Below the pieces are notes generated by a model that had not been told where the DNA came from, did no database searches, and was given only the letters and a program-made list of their open reading frames with translations. From Adiantum capillus-veneris (lineage: Eukaryota; Streptophyta; Polypodiopsida; Polypodiales; Pteridaceae): a DNA stretch of 64,000 bases. How positions within the stretch are numbered: position 1 is the first letter of the stretch; every line of letters starts with the position of its first letter. The position numbers and the translations under genes were made by a program. Shown piece by piece: positions 44,241 to 54,216 of the stretch. The stretch lies in contig CM043942.1 in the NCBI GenBank assembly GCA_014529385.2, positions 1,400,501 to 1,464,500 of the forward strand, given 5' to 3'.

Positions 44241-47200
44241 CTATGGGACCAAAGTTACATGTGATGTAGTATGTGTATGGCTGATGAGTGACTCTCGATG
44301 CTCCAAAATTGTAGTGATGAGAGTCGCAATGGAGAGCCCACACTTTGGCTGGGAGAGGAAAGTGTGTAGGTCTAAGTTATGGCTGAAAATGTGAGAGAAG
44401 CAAGTTCGGATGTGATCAAAAGCTGAGCACTCTAGTAGTGTGTGGTACTCAGACTCTCGAACTTGCAATGAGCATAATGTGCACAATCGACTTGACTCTT
44501 CTCCATTGCCCCAACGCCCTATCTCGCATCGAAGGAAATGGGAGCTAAGCCGAATTGCTGCGATAGTGCGTATCGCGGACAAGGGAATAGGCTCAATCAT
44601 GTAAGTGTGAGTACGGTTTCCTCTCTCAGCGAAGAACATGGTTTTGTAGTTGGGGGCAATATAGGTGGTGTAATGTATGAAGCGTGACCCACCGGATTTC
44701 TCCCAAGCCGTAATACATTGGCGTTGTAGAAAAGCTTCATTCACTTGAGAGTCAATTGAAGCATCATGTAGCAAGTGTAATGCATCCCATCTCCCAAACC
44801 ACTTCTTTATGTCTTGCATCCATCCCGTGCTCAAGATCTTGCTTTTATGCGTCTTTTGAACTTTTTTGCTTGCTTCCCATGCAATTGTAGGAAGTCGATG
44901 TGAGGGGTTTTGACGCATCTTTATCATGTACTCCACAACCCTTTCCATGCCCATAACCTCAATTGGAAGAGATCCCGACTCAAGAAGTAGGAGCATATAT
45001 GGTGTTTGTGTCTTAACTTGGAGAAAGTTTGTAAGAAAACGCTTTTGGACATTCTCAAACTCTTTCCAAGTAGACTTTGAGATGCTCCCGCCCCACACTT
45101 CAACTCCATAAAGAAGAACCGGTGTCACCAATGCATCAAAAAGATACTTCTTGAGAACCCAACACTTGATGTTTCCCGCATTACACATGTTCTCAAATGC
45201 ATAATATGCTCTCTTTCCCGCTTCCAAACGACGCATAGCACATTCATGCCACTTGTGATTGGATGGAACCTCAAGGCCAAGGTACTTAAAGCTCTCAACA
45301 ACTTCAAGTGTCTCCTTGTTGTACACAATGCATGGCTTCTCCTTATGGTTGGTTTTCACAAGCATAACCTTTGTTTTGGATTCATTTACAATCAGCCCAC
45401 TATGCAAGCAAAAGTTCTCAAGGACAACCATAAGCTTTTGTGCATCTTCTAAAGTGTGTGCTAGAAGCACTACATCATCCGCATACAACAAAAGCATGAT
45501 TACCGCATTGCAAATAGTGACCTCTTCAATGCCTTCTTCTTGCATAAAGTCAAGTACCATTTGTTCCAATTGATCGATGCATAGACCAAAGAGAGTTGGT
45601 GACAATGGACATCCTTGTTTAACCCCAATAGTGCTTACAAAAATTTCTGAAATTTCTCTTCCCATGCGCAATTGACAAATCACCTTCTCATAGATTCGAG
45701 AAACCGCAAGCATAAACTCACTTGGCACTTGGAGTTCTTCCATCCTTCTCCACAAATTGTTACGTGGAATCATATCAAAGGCTTTCTTAAAGTCCACAAA
45801 ACAACAATACAATCGCTTGCCTTTTAACCGACTTTCCTCCATGAGAACACGAAGAGTGACAAGATGATCAATGGTGCTATGGCATCGACGAAAACCCGCT
45901 TGTCCCTTTGCACGCTTGTCATTCTCTTCAGCCCAATCACTCAATTTCATCTCCATTATGCACCCAAACAACTTTGCCATAAGAGACCCAATCATTATAG
46001 TCCGGTAGTTGCTTACATTCTTTACATCCCCTCCTTTATGCAAAGGCTTAACCCAATTAGTACTCCAATCATAAGGCATACCATGTTGAAGTGCAAGGTT
46101 GAACATATCACACATCCACTCATGGGTAAAATCTCCCGTCCATTTGATCATCTCCGGCTTGATACCTTGAAGATCTCCCGCTTTGCGAGTGGCCAACTTT
46201 TCAAGCCCACCGCATACATCCTCAATAGTAAAAAAAGACGGCATACATGGGAGTGAACCATAAAATGGCATTTTTTCAGTATTTCCTTGCTCATATAATT
46301 GCCTACAATGTGTGTACATATCCACTAGACTCAAGTTACCAAAATTCTCAACCCGCTTGCCTCTCAAGTTTCTCCAAAATCTTCCACATGCATGTGCCTT
46401 TTCTTGGACTTGAAATTCTTGTTGCTTTACTTCCCATCTTCTTCTCTTCTTTTGAATCAATGCCTTGTATGTATGCAAATGACTTTGATAGTTGTCTTTG
46501 TCCATAGTTGCATCAAGCTTTATCAAGGACTTTCGAGCATCTTGACATTCTTTATCAAACCACCTTTTGCGTGATCTATCTTTGTTCATACCATGGAGAT
46601 GCTTTATGGCAAAGCATTCTTCCGCACAAGAACAAATAGCTTTCTTGAAAGCTTCCCATTTAGTTTCCAATGGTGCATCATATTGAAGCTTTGTCATCCA
46701 TAATTTTTGCTCAACCATTTCAATGTACATTGGTGCCCGTTTGAAATCCATACATAGTGATAACTTCTCTTTCCTTTGGCTGAGATTATCATGCTTAGTT
46801 GCTTTTCCACATGAAAGGTCAATACATAAGGTGCGATGGTCGGACTCCGGGGTCCATTGACCAAACATAAAACTCTTTATGCGATACATGATGGCTTCAG
46901 AGAGTAGCATATAGTCAATCACACTATCCCCATTATGTCTTCTACATGTAAATCCATTGGTTCCACTCCACAAAGATACACCATTGGCAATGAGCATACC
47001 GGTGCTATTACACATGTGTAAAAGTAACTTTCCATAGTGATCCGGCTCTTTCTCATCCATTGAAGTACGATCATACAAGTGAACTTCCTCCAACTCCCTT
47101 GAAATGTATGGCATATCAAATTGTTGAGTATCATGTTGCAATGTTTTTGTACGAGCATTCATATCCCCAAATACAATAACATCACCTTCACCTTTGAAAT

Positions 47201-47639
47201 AAGCAATGTCCTCTTCCAAATCAGAAAATGGTTGATCTCTATCCATGCAAGCATAAAAGGGAGAATCATGATGAGGAATGTAGCAACCGGCTACAAAAAT
47301 GGGTGCTCTTTTTGGTGTCATAATTTTCAGCCATACATAACGTTTGTACTTGTCATCTTTCACAATTGATACAAAATCTTCCAATCCTTTCTTAACCATA
47401 CATGCTAACCCTCCTTGTCCTCTTCGTTGCTTGAGATTCTTTGACCACATCAATGAATGTACATTGTAATCCTCCAAGCCGTTAATCCTTTGTGTATCAT
47501 GCTCCCAAGTTTCAACAAGAAGTACAACATCGGCTTTGCTTGTTAGTTCATCAATGCCAACCCCCGCATTCCATGGGTATCCATTACAATTCCAAAAGCA
47601 TATTTTCAATTGTAACTCGGTCTCATAGGTCACGCATCC
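44241..47639 (-). CDS. LINE L3 ORF2: endonuclease, reverse transcriptase, zinc motif, about 1132 aa
   Basis: Numbering starts at the GTG codon at 47633. AP-endonuclease residues 11-270: FWNCNGY (13-19), LLVETWEH (38-45), FGDMNART (155-162), DSVIDYML (236-243) and ESDHRTL (263-269). RT about 495-775: GQAGFRRCHSTIDHL, FVDFKKAFDMI, GVKQGCPLSPTLFGL and LLLYADDVVLLA (YADD near 714). The C-terminus has CTLC...HTLLEC near 1055-1075, like the plant RVT zinc finger. Role: nicking the target and target-primed reverse transcription. The frame follows ORF1 directly after one UAG, in the same frame. The first in-frame Met is residue 62, already inside the endonuclease, so readthrough or non-AUG initiation is implied. 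No internal stop. Confidence 0.93.
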   Translation of the reverse strand, partial: GCVTYETELQLKICFWNCNGYPWNAGVGIDELTSKADVVLLVETWEHDTQRINGLEDYNVHSLMWSKNLKQRRGQGGLACMVKKGLEDFVSIVKDDKYKRYVWLKIMTPKRAPIFVAGCYIPHHDSPFYACMDRDQPFSDLEEDIAYFKGEGDVIVFGDMNARTKTLQHDTQQFDMPYISRELEEVHLYDRTSMDEKEPDHYGKLLLHMCNSTGMLIANGVSLWSGTNGFTCRRHNGDSVIDYMLLSEAIMYRIKSFMFGQWTPESDHRTLCIDLSCGKATKHDNLSQRKEKLSLCMDFKRAPMYIEMVEQKLWMTKLQYDAPLETKWEAFKKAICSCAEECFAIKHLHGMNKDRSRKRWFDKECQDARKSLIKLDATMDKDNYQSHLHTYKALIQKKRRRWEVKQQEFQVQEKAHACGRFWRNLRGKRVENFGNLSLVDMYTHCRQLYEQGNTEKMPFYGSLPCMPSFFTIEDVCGGLEKLATRKAGDLQGIKPEMIKWTGDFTHEWMCDMFNLALQHGMPYDWSTNWVKPLHKGGDVKNVSNYRTIMIGSLMAKLFGCIMEMKLSDWAEENDKRAKGQAGFRRCHSTIDHLVTLRVLMEESRLKGKRLYCCFVDFKKAFDMIPRNNLWRRMEELQVPSEFMLAVSRIYEKVICQLRMGREISEIFVSTIGVKQGCPLSPTLFGLCIDQLEQMVLDFMQEEGIEEVTICNAVIMLLLYADDVVLLAHTLEDAQKLMVVLENFCLHSGLIVNESKTKVMLVKTNHKEKPCIVYNKETLEVVESFKYLGLEVPSNHKWHECAMRRLEAGKRAYYAFENMCNAGNIKCWVLKKYLFDALVTPVLLYGVEVWGGSISKSTWKEFENVQKRFLTNFLQVKTQTPYMLLLLESGSLPIEVMGMERVVEYMIKMRQNPSHRLPTIAWEASKKVQKTHKSKILSTGWMQDIKKWFGRWDALHLLHDASIDSQVNEAFLQRQCITAWEKSGGSRFIHYTTYIAPNYKTMFFAERGNRTHTYMIEPIPLSAIRTIAAIRLSSHFLRCEIGRWGNGEESSRLCTLCSLQVRESEYHTLLECSAFDHIRTCFSHIFSHNLDLHTFLSQPKCGLSIATLITTILEHRESLISHTHTTSHVTLVP

Positions 47640-48590
47640 CTATTTGCTTGAGAGACTTGCCTCCTCCTTGGGCACATTTTCTTCATGAGAGATCTCCTTG
47701 TTTTTATTATTCTTTTCCTCATATGCCTTGCGACGCATATTTTGTTGCTTAATAGTGCGATCTTCACATACAAAACATTTTGTATCCCTCAAATAGATCC
47801 AACTATTATCAAGGATAATCTTTCGCTTGGTCTCATCCGGCATGGTGCATACAATTGGCCGTTCTCCCGAGCGAGGAGCTCCTTGCTTTCCCACTCTATG
47901 TGCTCCATAGACCATAACTCCGGACATGCCAAAGTGGGTTTTGAAGAAATCTTCAATAACAATGGCAAGAGAAGGAGGTGTCTCTAACTTCTCTTCGGGA
48001 ATTCCACGAATAACAATGTTCTTGGAACGTCGCTCCCGTTCCTTCAACTCCTCCACATCCACATTCTCAACATTCTTTGTTTGAACCATAGCTTGCATGA
48101 GTGAGGAATTAGAAACCACATTGCTACCACATACATCAGCCCAAGACTTGTTTGTGCATACATTTTTCATGTCGCATACATCCCGGCTCATAGTGTCAAA
48201 TTTCTCCTCTTTCAATACATGGTCATGCTCTACTTTGCTCATCCGCTCCTTCAAAGCATTCAAGTCCACAAGAGAGCGTTTACATTCCTTGACTTCCTCT
48301 TCAAGTTGCATCAAACGTGTTGTTTGCATTTCAAGTGTCCTCTTGAGATTCTCATTCTCAACCACAAGTACCCTTAGTGTGCCATTCTCCATTGCAAGTG
48401 CTCGTAAGTCTTCGCCTTGTTTGTTTACGGTCTCTTGCAATGATACCAAGTACGCCATGATCATGGTTTCCGATGTTGTTGGTTGGATGGTTGTGTTGCT
48501 ATCTCCACACTTAGGAGATTTTGGATCATTTTCCACAATGGTTGTGGACCTTGTTGAAGAAGAAGAACCCTTGCGAGTGCCGGAAGACAT
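47640..48590 (-). CDS. LINE L3 ORF1: coiled-coil RNA-binding protein, 316 aa
   Basis: Begins MSSGTRKGSSSSTRSTT with ATG at 48590 and ends ASLSSK-UAG. Residues 45-145 are heptad-like (ENGTLRVLVVENENLKRTLEM), predicting a coiled coil. Residues 188-275 look like the RRM of L1-type ORF1 (RRSKNIVIRGIPEE, VMVYGAHRVG, RPIVCTMPDETKRKIIL), followed by a basic Lys/Glu tail. Family role: trimerising RNA chaperone that packages the LINE RNA. Length and order fit L1-like ORF1. The stop context UAG GGA lies directly before ORF2. Confidence 0.88.
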   Translation of the reverse strand: MSSGTRKGSSSSTRSTTIVENDPKSPKCGDSNTTIQPTTSETMIMAYLVSLQETVNKQGEDLRALAMENGTLRVLVVENENLKRTLEMQTTRLMQLEEEVKECKRSLVDLNALKERMSKVEHDHVLKEEKFDTMSRDVCDMKNVCTNKSWADVCGSNVVSNSSLMQAMVQTKNVENVDVEELKERERRSKNIVIRGIPEEKLETPPSLAIVIEDFFKTHFGMSGVMVYGAHRVGKQGAPRSGERPIVCTMPDETKRKIILDNSWIYLRDTKCFVCEDRTIKQQNMRRKAYEEKNNKNKEISHEENVPKEEASLSSK

Positions 48591-48815
48591 TGTATGTAAA
48601 ATAGGAGATGAGAATCAATTTTGTTGAACCTGTTCACTTCGAAAATGCTGCTACAGAAACGCCTTCCATAACTCTGAAAATTTCTGTCTTTACATCAATG
48701 CGTAGAGGACTTCGTGCTCTTCGATTGAGGCTATAGATCACCCAAATCGGAGTTCGGATGAAGAAGTTATGATCAAAAGAGTGGACTGCTGTCTACTAGG
48801 TCAAAAAACGGCTGC

Positions 48816-48819
<4 letters not shown>
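48591..48819 (-). promoter_or_regulatory. LINE L3 5' UTR, likely internal promoter
   Basis: This 229-bp leader upstream of the ORF1 ATG contains a block (about 48705-48775) resembling one seen in the gypsy C/D LTRs: AAGAAGTTATG with a CGATT core and GAGGCTATAG. LINEs of this type carry an internal promoter here. The assignment is by position. Confidence 0.45.
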
Positions 48820-48864
<45 letters not shown>

Positions 48865-48870
<6 letters not shown>

Positions 48871-50176
48871 TAGATAGATAGATAGTTCTATTATCGTCCT
48901 GGGAGGTCAAATATGACCTATGGGACCAAATGAACATGTCACGTGGTGTGAGTGGAGTTCATAAGTGACTCTCGATGCTCAAAAATGGCTGAAATGAGCG
49001 TCGCAATAGAGAGTCCACATCGTGGTTGGGAGAGGAAGGTATGTAGGGAGAGCTCATGGCTGAATATATGGGGAAAAGAGGACCTAATGTGGTCAAAAGC
49101 TGAGCACTCAAGTAGTGTGTGGTACTCACTCTCTCGCACTTGACGAGGGCATAAGGTGCAAAGTCGATGACACTCCTCACCAGTGCCCCAACGTCCTGTC
49201 TCGCAGCGTAGAGAATGGGAGCTAAGACGAATGGAGGCAATGGTGCGGATCGCACTCAACGGGATGGGCTCAAGGATGTAGGAATGGGTTCGGTTACCTC
49301 GTTCCGAGAAGAAGAGAGATTTGTAGTTTGGGGCAACGTGTGTGGTGTAATGGCTGAAGCGAGAACCTCCAGATTTCTCCCAAGCCATGATACATTGGCG
49401 TTGTAAGAAGGCCTCATTAACTTGGGAGTCGATCGACGCATCCTTGACCAAGTGACATGCATCCCATCTTCCAAACCATTTCTTGATATCAAGCATCCAC
49501 CCCGAACTTAGTATTTTGCTGTTGCATGTCTTTTGAACCTTTTGACTTCCTTCATATGCGATTCTAGGAAGTCGATGCAAAGGGCTACGTTGTGTCTTAC
49601 GCATGTACTCCACAACCCTTTCCATGCCCAAGACCTCAATGGGAAGCGATCCGGACTCAAGAAGTAAGAGCATGTAGGGTGTTTTTGTCTTGACTTGGAG
49701 AAAGTTGGTGAGAAAACGCTTTTGGACATTCTCAAACTCTTTCCAAGTAGACTTCCCGATGCTTCCACCCCACACCTCCACTCCATAAAGAAGCACCGGT
49801 GTCACCAATGTGTCAAAGAGGTACTTTTTGAGAGCCCAACACTTGATTTCTCCTGCATTGCACATGTTCTCAAATGCATAATAAGCCCTCTTTCCGGCTT
49901 CCAAGCGACGCATTGCACAATCCTTCCATTTATGATTGGATGGAACCTCAAGGCCAAGGTACTTGAAGTGATCTACCACTTCAAGTTTCTCATTGTTGTA
50001 TACAATGCATGGATTTTCGTCATTGAGGGTCTTTACAAGCATAACCTTGGTTTTGGATCCATTCACGATCAGCCCGCTATGTAGGCAAAAGCGTTCCAAG
50101 ACACTCATAAGCTTTTGTGCATCTTCTAAGGTATGTGCCAAGAGCACTACATCATCGGCATAAAGCAAAAGCATGA
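48865..50176 (-). mobile_element. LINE L4: 5'-truncated copy in the same GA microsatellite
   Basis: (GATA)n tail 48865-48884, hairpin at 48905-48918, and one open frame of 411 codons (50174-48939) from the YADD box (LLLYADDVVLLAHT) to the C-terminal zinc motif (CTLCPRQVRESEYHTLLEC). The 5' end stops just upstream of YADD at the codon reading CATGAT, then (GA)n. It lies in the same orientation as L3, separated by 45 bp of GA. The open frame lacks endonuclease and most of RT, so it is not functional. It is more similar to LINE-1 than to L3. Confidence 0.9.
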
Positions 50177-50177
50177 T

Positions 50178-50178
<1 letters not shown>

Positions 50179-50215
<37 letters not shown>

Positions 50216-50391
50216 ACTTTGGGTTCCTTGTGTCGAGCCAAGGCACAAGGGGTACTAGGTAGAGCGCACAACAACGTTATCCTGTTGCAGTTCCTTATTC
50301 TATTGTATTAAAGATAAGTGTATACATGGTTAAGTTAGTAGATGTATTAGTAGTATGTGGGATGTCCGGCTAGTTGGCCTGAATCCCAACA
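50179..50391 (-). repeat. Copia 5' LTR, distal part
   Basis: Continues the LTR after the LINE-filled GA tract: (GA)n to 50212, then CCTACTTTGGGTTCC... and GTTATCCTGTTGCAGTTCC, to CCCAACA at 50391. It matches 31363-31507. Confidence 0.85.
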
Positions 50392-50524
50392 ATGCCTGGG
50401 ATGTCATCTCATGTAGTGCTCGGGCAGCACTAATCCTGATTGGCAGTGTCTGGCTAGCAAGAATAAAACTCTAACACTCTCTAGCCGAATGTGATGCACT
50501 TGAGAGAGCACAATAAGTACTTGA

Positions 50525-50773
50525 GTGGATTTTTTTAAAGGTCATTTCTTGCAGTACGGCACTGTTCAAGATGTTGATACGGGCAAACGAATTCATGTAG
50601 ATTATGTTAGTCAAGGATTGTTGGAGGAAGATTTTGTGCTTTTCAATATCTTGATTGACTTTGCAATGCAAGAGGGCTTGGCTAACCATGCCATGCTCAA
50701 AACTTCTTTGCGCGATATGTATGCCAAATGTGGTGCCCTTACGAAGATGAAAGGCCGCCCAATTGAAGCTTAA
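50525..50773 (+). pseudogene. PPR-protein fragment captured in the gypsy D LTR
   Basis: An 82-codon frame reads GTVQDVDTGKRIHVDYVSQGLLEEDFVLFNILIDFAMQEGLANHAMLKTSLRDMYAKCGALTKMKG. The order (gkriH..., vq.Gl..D.fv.N.Li, DMYAKCGAL.kA) is that of the L1/L2/S repeats of plant PLS-type PPR proteins, which bind organelle RNA. It is too short and lacks E/DYW ends. The other LTR holds a more decayed version at 24100-24315. Inferred to be a captured host fragment. Confidence 0.7.
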
Positions 50774-51239
50774 TGCCGCCCAAAGCTAAGGAGGCTAGTG
50801 GACGCCCACGAAGTAAATGGCCACCCAAGAGGGGTTTTTAATAATGGAAAATGGGAAAGTGAATAAAAAAAGAACGAGGGCATGGCGGATAGCAGCGAGG
50901 GAGGAAGAGGAGCAGCTAGCACCAGCCATAGGAGAAGTCGGTTCATGTCACGCAAGAAACGAGAATTTCCCAGCATGGCGAGGCAACCCCATTCGGCATC
51001 ATTTTTGACGGATTATGTACAGCTTGCTAGACGGCCTACCACATCAGCAAGGAGGCATTTTTATGCTCCCTAGCAACGACGATGCCATTGTTCCTAAGGG
51101 AGGGGATCTATTTTAAGAGGGTTTTTTTTTAGGAGCATGCAAAAGGAACAAGAAAGGTACAAGGAGTGGAAGATAAGGGTAATGAGGGTAGTAGAGGATG
51201 AACAAAGGAAACAAGGAGGTGAAGAAGGAGGATCTCGAT

Positions 51240-51345
<106 letters not shown>

Positions 51346-51447
51346 GTTGCTTAAGCAAGGGATATTGAGGAGAAAAAGAAAATTGGAGGCCATGGCATGA
51401 GCAAGACGGAGAAAAAATGTGAAGTGGAAGGAGGGGGATCTCTTGCC

Positions 51448-51498
<51 letters not shown>

Positions 51499-51605
51499 AC
51501 AGTGAGCAAAAGGGAAGAAGCCCTCAAGAAAGAAGGAGTTTGGAAGGGAGGGGAGCAAAATTAAGAACTCTTTCTCTCTCTTGCTCTTGGAGACAATAGG
51601 AGGCC

Positions 51606-51726
<121 letters not shown>

Positions 51727-52463
51727 GAATTTGAAGCAAGAGAAGAGTATTGTGAGGGAGTAGAAGGGGGATCAAAGGCATACAAGAGCTCTCTCTTGCT
51801 TTCTCCCTCCCTCTCTCTCTCTCTCGGCCCTTGAGAAACTTGATGGCAATCTCTCTTGCTCTCGACCTTGGTGAAGCGAGGAAGCAAAAGAAAAGAAGAT
51901 CAGGATGAACATGATGTGGGGAGATAAACCCATCAGGTTAAGCAAAGGAGAGACCAAGCAAAGAAGGTCATAACGAGAACTATGAAATCATAATCTATCG
52001 GTAAGTTGACAGAACCCTTCAAGGAAAATTGAAGGCAATCTGAGATCAAGTTCTAGAGATTTTTGGATTGCAACTAAAGGCAGCCAAAAGAAGAAATTTT
52101 GTAGAACTTTGAGATCTATTGATAGCAGTTGAAGCAGATAAAGTGACAAGCAAAAATTTTCATCACTGTCATCAGTTCGAAGGTTGATTAATCATCTTGT
52201 TAAGTTCCGGTGTCGTTAACGGCCTGGTTAATTTTGTAAAAAGAGAGCTTAAACTACTAACTTCAACTGATCCGAGTGACGGTGCTACTAACAGCCCGCC
52301 TTGGCTATCTATTAAGATGTACATAAAGATTTGCTCAATTAATTGATGATTATGGTGTTTGCCATAGCCTTTTGCACCTGTTGTTCTTATTCTCTCTCAC
52401 ACCTCTCACAACGAAAGGCCCGGTGCCTTCCCGGCTCACGTTTCGAACAGATATCCCCTGACA

Positions 52464-54216
52464 ATGCGTAATCCAAGATGTACATGAATAGAGAGAGATA
52501 GAGAGCGAGATACAGCATAAGAGCATGTGCGAATGCACCTTTGAGAGAGAAGTGCTACATCAGCACCAGGAGAGAGAAGAGAGGAGAGGAGAGGAAAATA
52601 CACAAGCACTGGGTGCAATCCCCCCCATGCAAGAGTGCGCATTTTCCTCTTGCACATATTTACTTATAGATTTCTTGAATGCTCAAAATGAGTACAAACG
52701 AGCCGGTCGGTTATAAATGGCCAAAGCTCATACAGAGAACTTGAATAATAAAATGTACATAAAATGTATATTCCTTCACATAGACCTTAGCTCGGTTAAG
52801 CCTTTTCCACCTGTCAGCTGCACTAGATAATAAAATATCAATTCCAATACACAAGCTCTCTCTCCACATCACGTTGTCTAATGGGGGTGCTTGTAGATAA
52901 TATACCCCAAACTCCGGTTCACAAGCCTTGCATGTGGGTTCTCTGTGCCTGCCATGTGTCACTCTATGGTGCGATGCATCCTCAAGACCTTATGAATCCC
53001 CAAAAATTTCCTTTTTCGCTTCCACTTTGGCCACCTATCATTCACTGCTCAGAGGTTCAGTTGCCAAGCTGTGAAAACCGACCAAGAGTCACCATTCTAG
53101 AATTCAATACCTGCAAACCTTTCCAAATTCCAACCTCCATTGGGCTTCAAACGACGAGCACCAAAATGATAAAAAAGACCATATCCTCCATGGTCATCCC
53201 CAACTATCAACTTCCACTGTCCATAACTTCACAGTCTAGGCTTCGATTGGCATGCAGTCTTCTCTTCCTGGCTGCATAGTATCCAATACCTTTGTAAATC
53301 CCATCAATCTTCAAAAAACACCTGATGGCATGCTCACCAAAGCAAACAAAGTGGCCAAGAATCGACCACCGGCAAATATTCACTTGATAATATCTTGACA
53401 TCCAGGAGTCTGATTGCCAACTTAAAAAGACTAGCAGGCTCCTTAATTCAAGCTCTACACACCCATAGCTCCAAAATGTCTCGGGCTACTTGACATTGTG
53501 TGCCGTGCCCGTCTCGGATCTGCAAACATTGCCAGCTTCAAATGCCATATATTTCACATAGTGGCTTCGTTTGACGAGAAGTCTAGACCTACTCCTTTAT
53601 AACTTTAAGCTCCTCATCCTCAAGCAAAAAACTACACTTTGATCCTCCTTAACATGCCATCCTGCCAGGCTCTCTCTGGTGTCCTTTAGGTCTATAAAAC
53701 CGCATTATCCATACACATTAGCTGCTACTTGTCTGCCCAGGCTCAAGTTATAGCTACTCTAGCCCTTTATCGTGTACTTGTTGGCCTACACATAACTACT
53801 TGTGCCACTATCTATGGCTGACACACTTTGCCTGCACCATCATTGGCCACCCCCTCATTGAACATTTATGTTCAACCATACACAAGCTTTATTCCACTAC
53901 AAATTGCATACACTAGAAAACACCATCAGCAAACCAAAACCATGTACAATTTTAACATGTCGTATTGTCAAACCTTCAAGTGGGTTTCCCCACCCCCTAC
54001 ATCACATAGCTTCCTCCTTGATAAAAAACTGACACTTTCTCCTTCCATCTGCATGTATCTGTATACCATAGTGCTGCTCTCTAGCACATAGACTATCGTT
54101 TTTGTAGACTACCCATTGAATACCTTTAGCACTTCATTCACGCAGTGCAAACAAGCATTCACTCCATACCAAGAAGCATCAAGCTCGCCATCGCACAAAA
54201 AAATGTACCTGACATA
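52464..54216. other. Intergenic sequence without a recognisable gene
   Basis: Unique AT-rich sequence with short frames only. Around 53215-53270 and 53550-53620 two blocks resemble the CATAACTT...CTTCGATTG motif of the C/D LTRs, so part may be old LTR sequence. No termini found. Confidence 0.5.

Larger units (their letters stand above)
44190..48819 (-). mobile_element. LINE L3: full-length non-LTR retrotransposon in a GA microsatellite
   Basis: 5' UTR 48591-48819, ORF1 48590-47640, ORF2 47639-44241, a hairpin GGTCATATTTGACC (44228-44241 on the plus strand), then GATAATAAAAT and a tail of about five TATC units at 44190-44208. Both ORFs are open. (GA)n lies on both sides, so target duplications merge with the repeat. 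It is inserted in the (GA)n of the copia 5' LTR; the 3' LTR shows the empty tract. This is the only potentially active element in the window with all its own proteins. Confidence 0.92.
31273..50391 (-). mobile_element. Ty1/copia element, nearly complete, carrying CACTA-2 and two LINEs
   Basis: LTRs of about 235 bp: 3' LTR 31273-31507, and 5' LTR starting at 44094 and ending at 50391, its GA tract stretched by LINE insertions. LTR ends TGAAGGTG and CCCAACA (plus strand). Coding runs from gag at 35183 to RNase H at 31577. The leader (35184-36265 plus 44030-44093) is split by CACTA-2. The primer site TGGTATCAGAGC lies at 44080-44091. A 5-bp target duplication (ATGCT/ATGCC) supports one insertion event into gypsy D. 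Confidence 0.88.

Noticed and set aside
45864-46256. 130-codon plus-strand frame within LINE ORF2
   Set aside because: It lies antisense to RT motifs and has no resemblance of its own.
50525-50773. A functional PPR gene
   Set aside because: Only 82 codons, embedded in an LTR, no start context, no E/DYW end, and a decayed twin in the other LTR.
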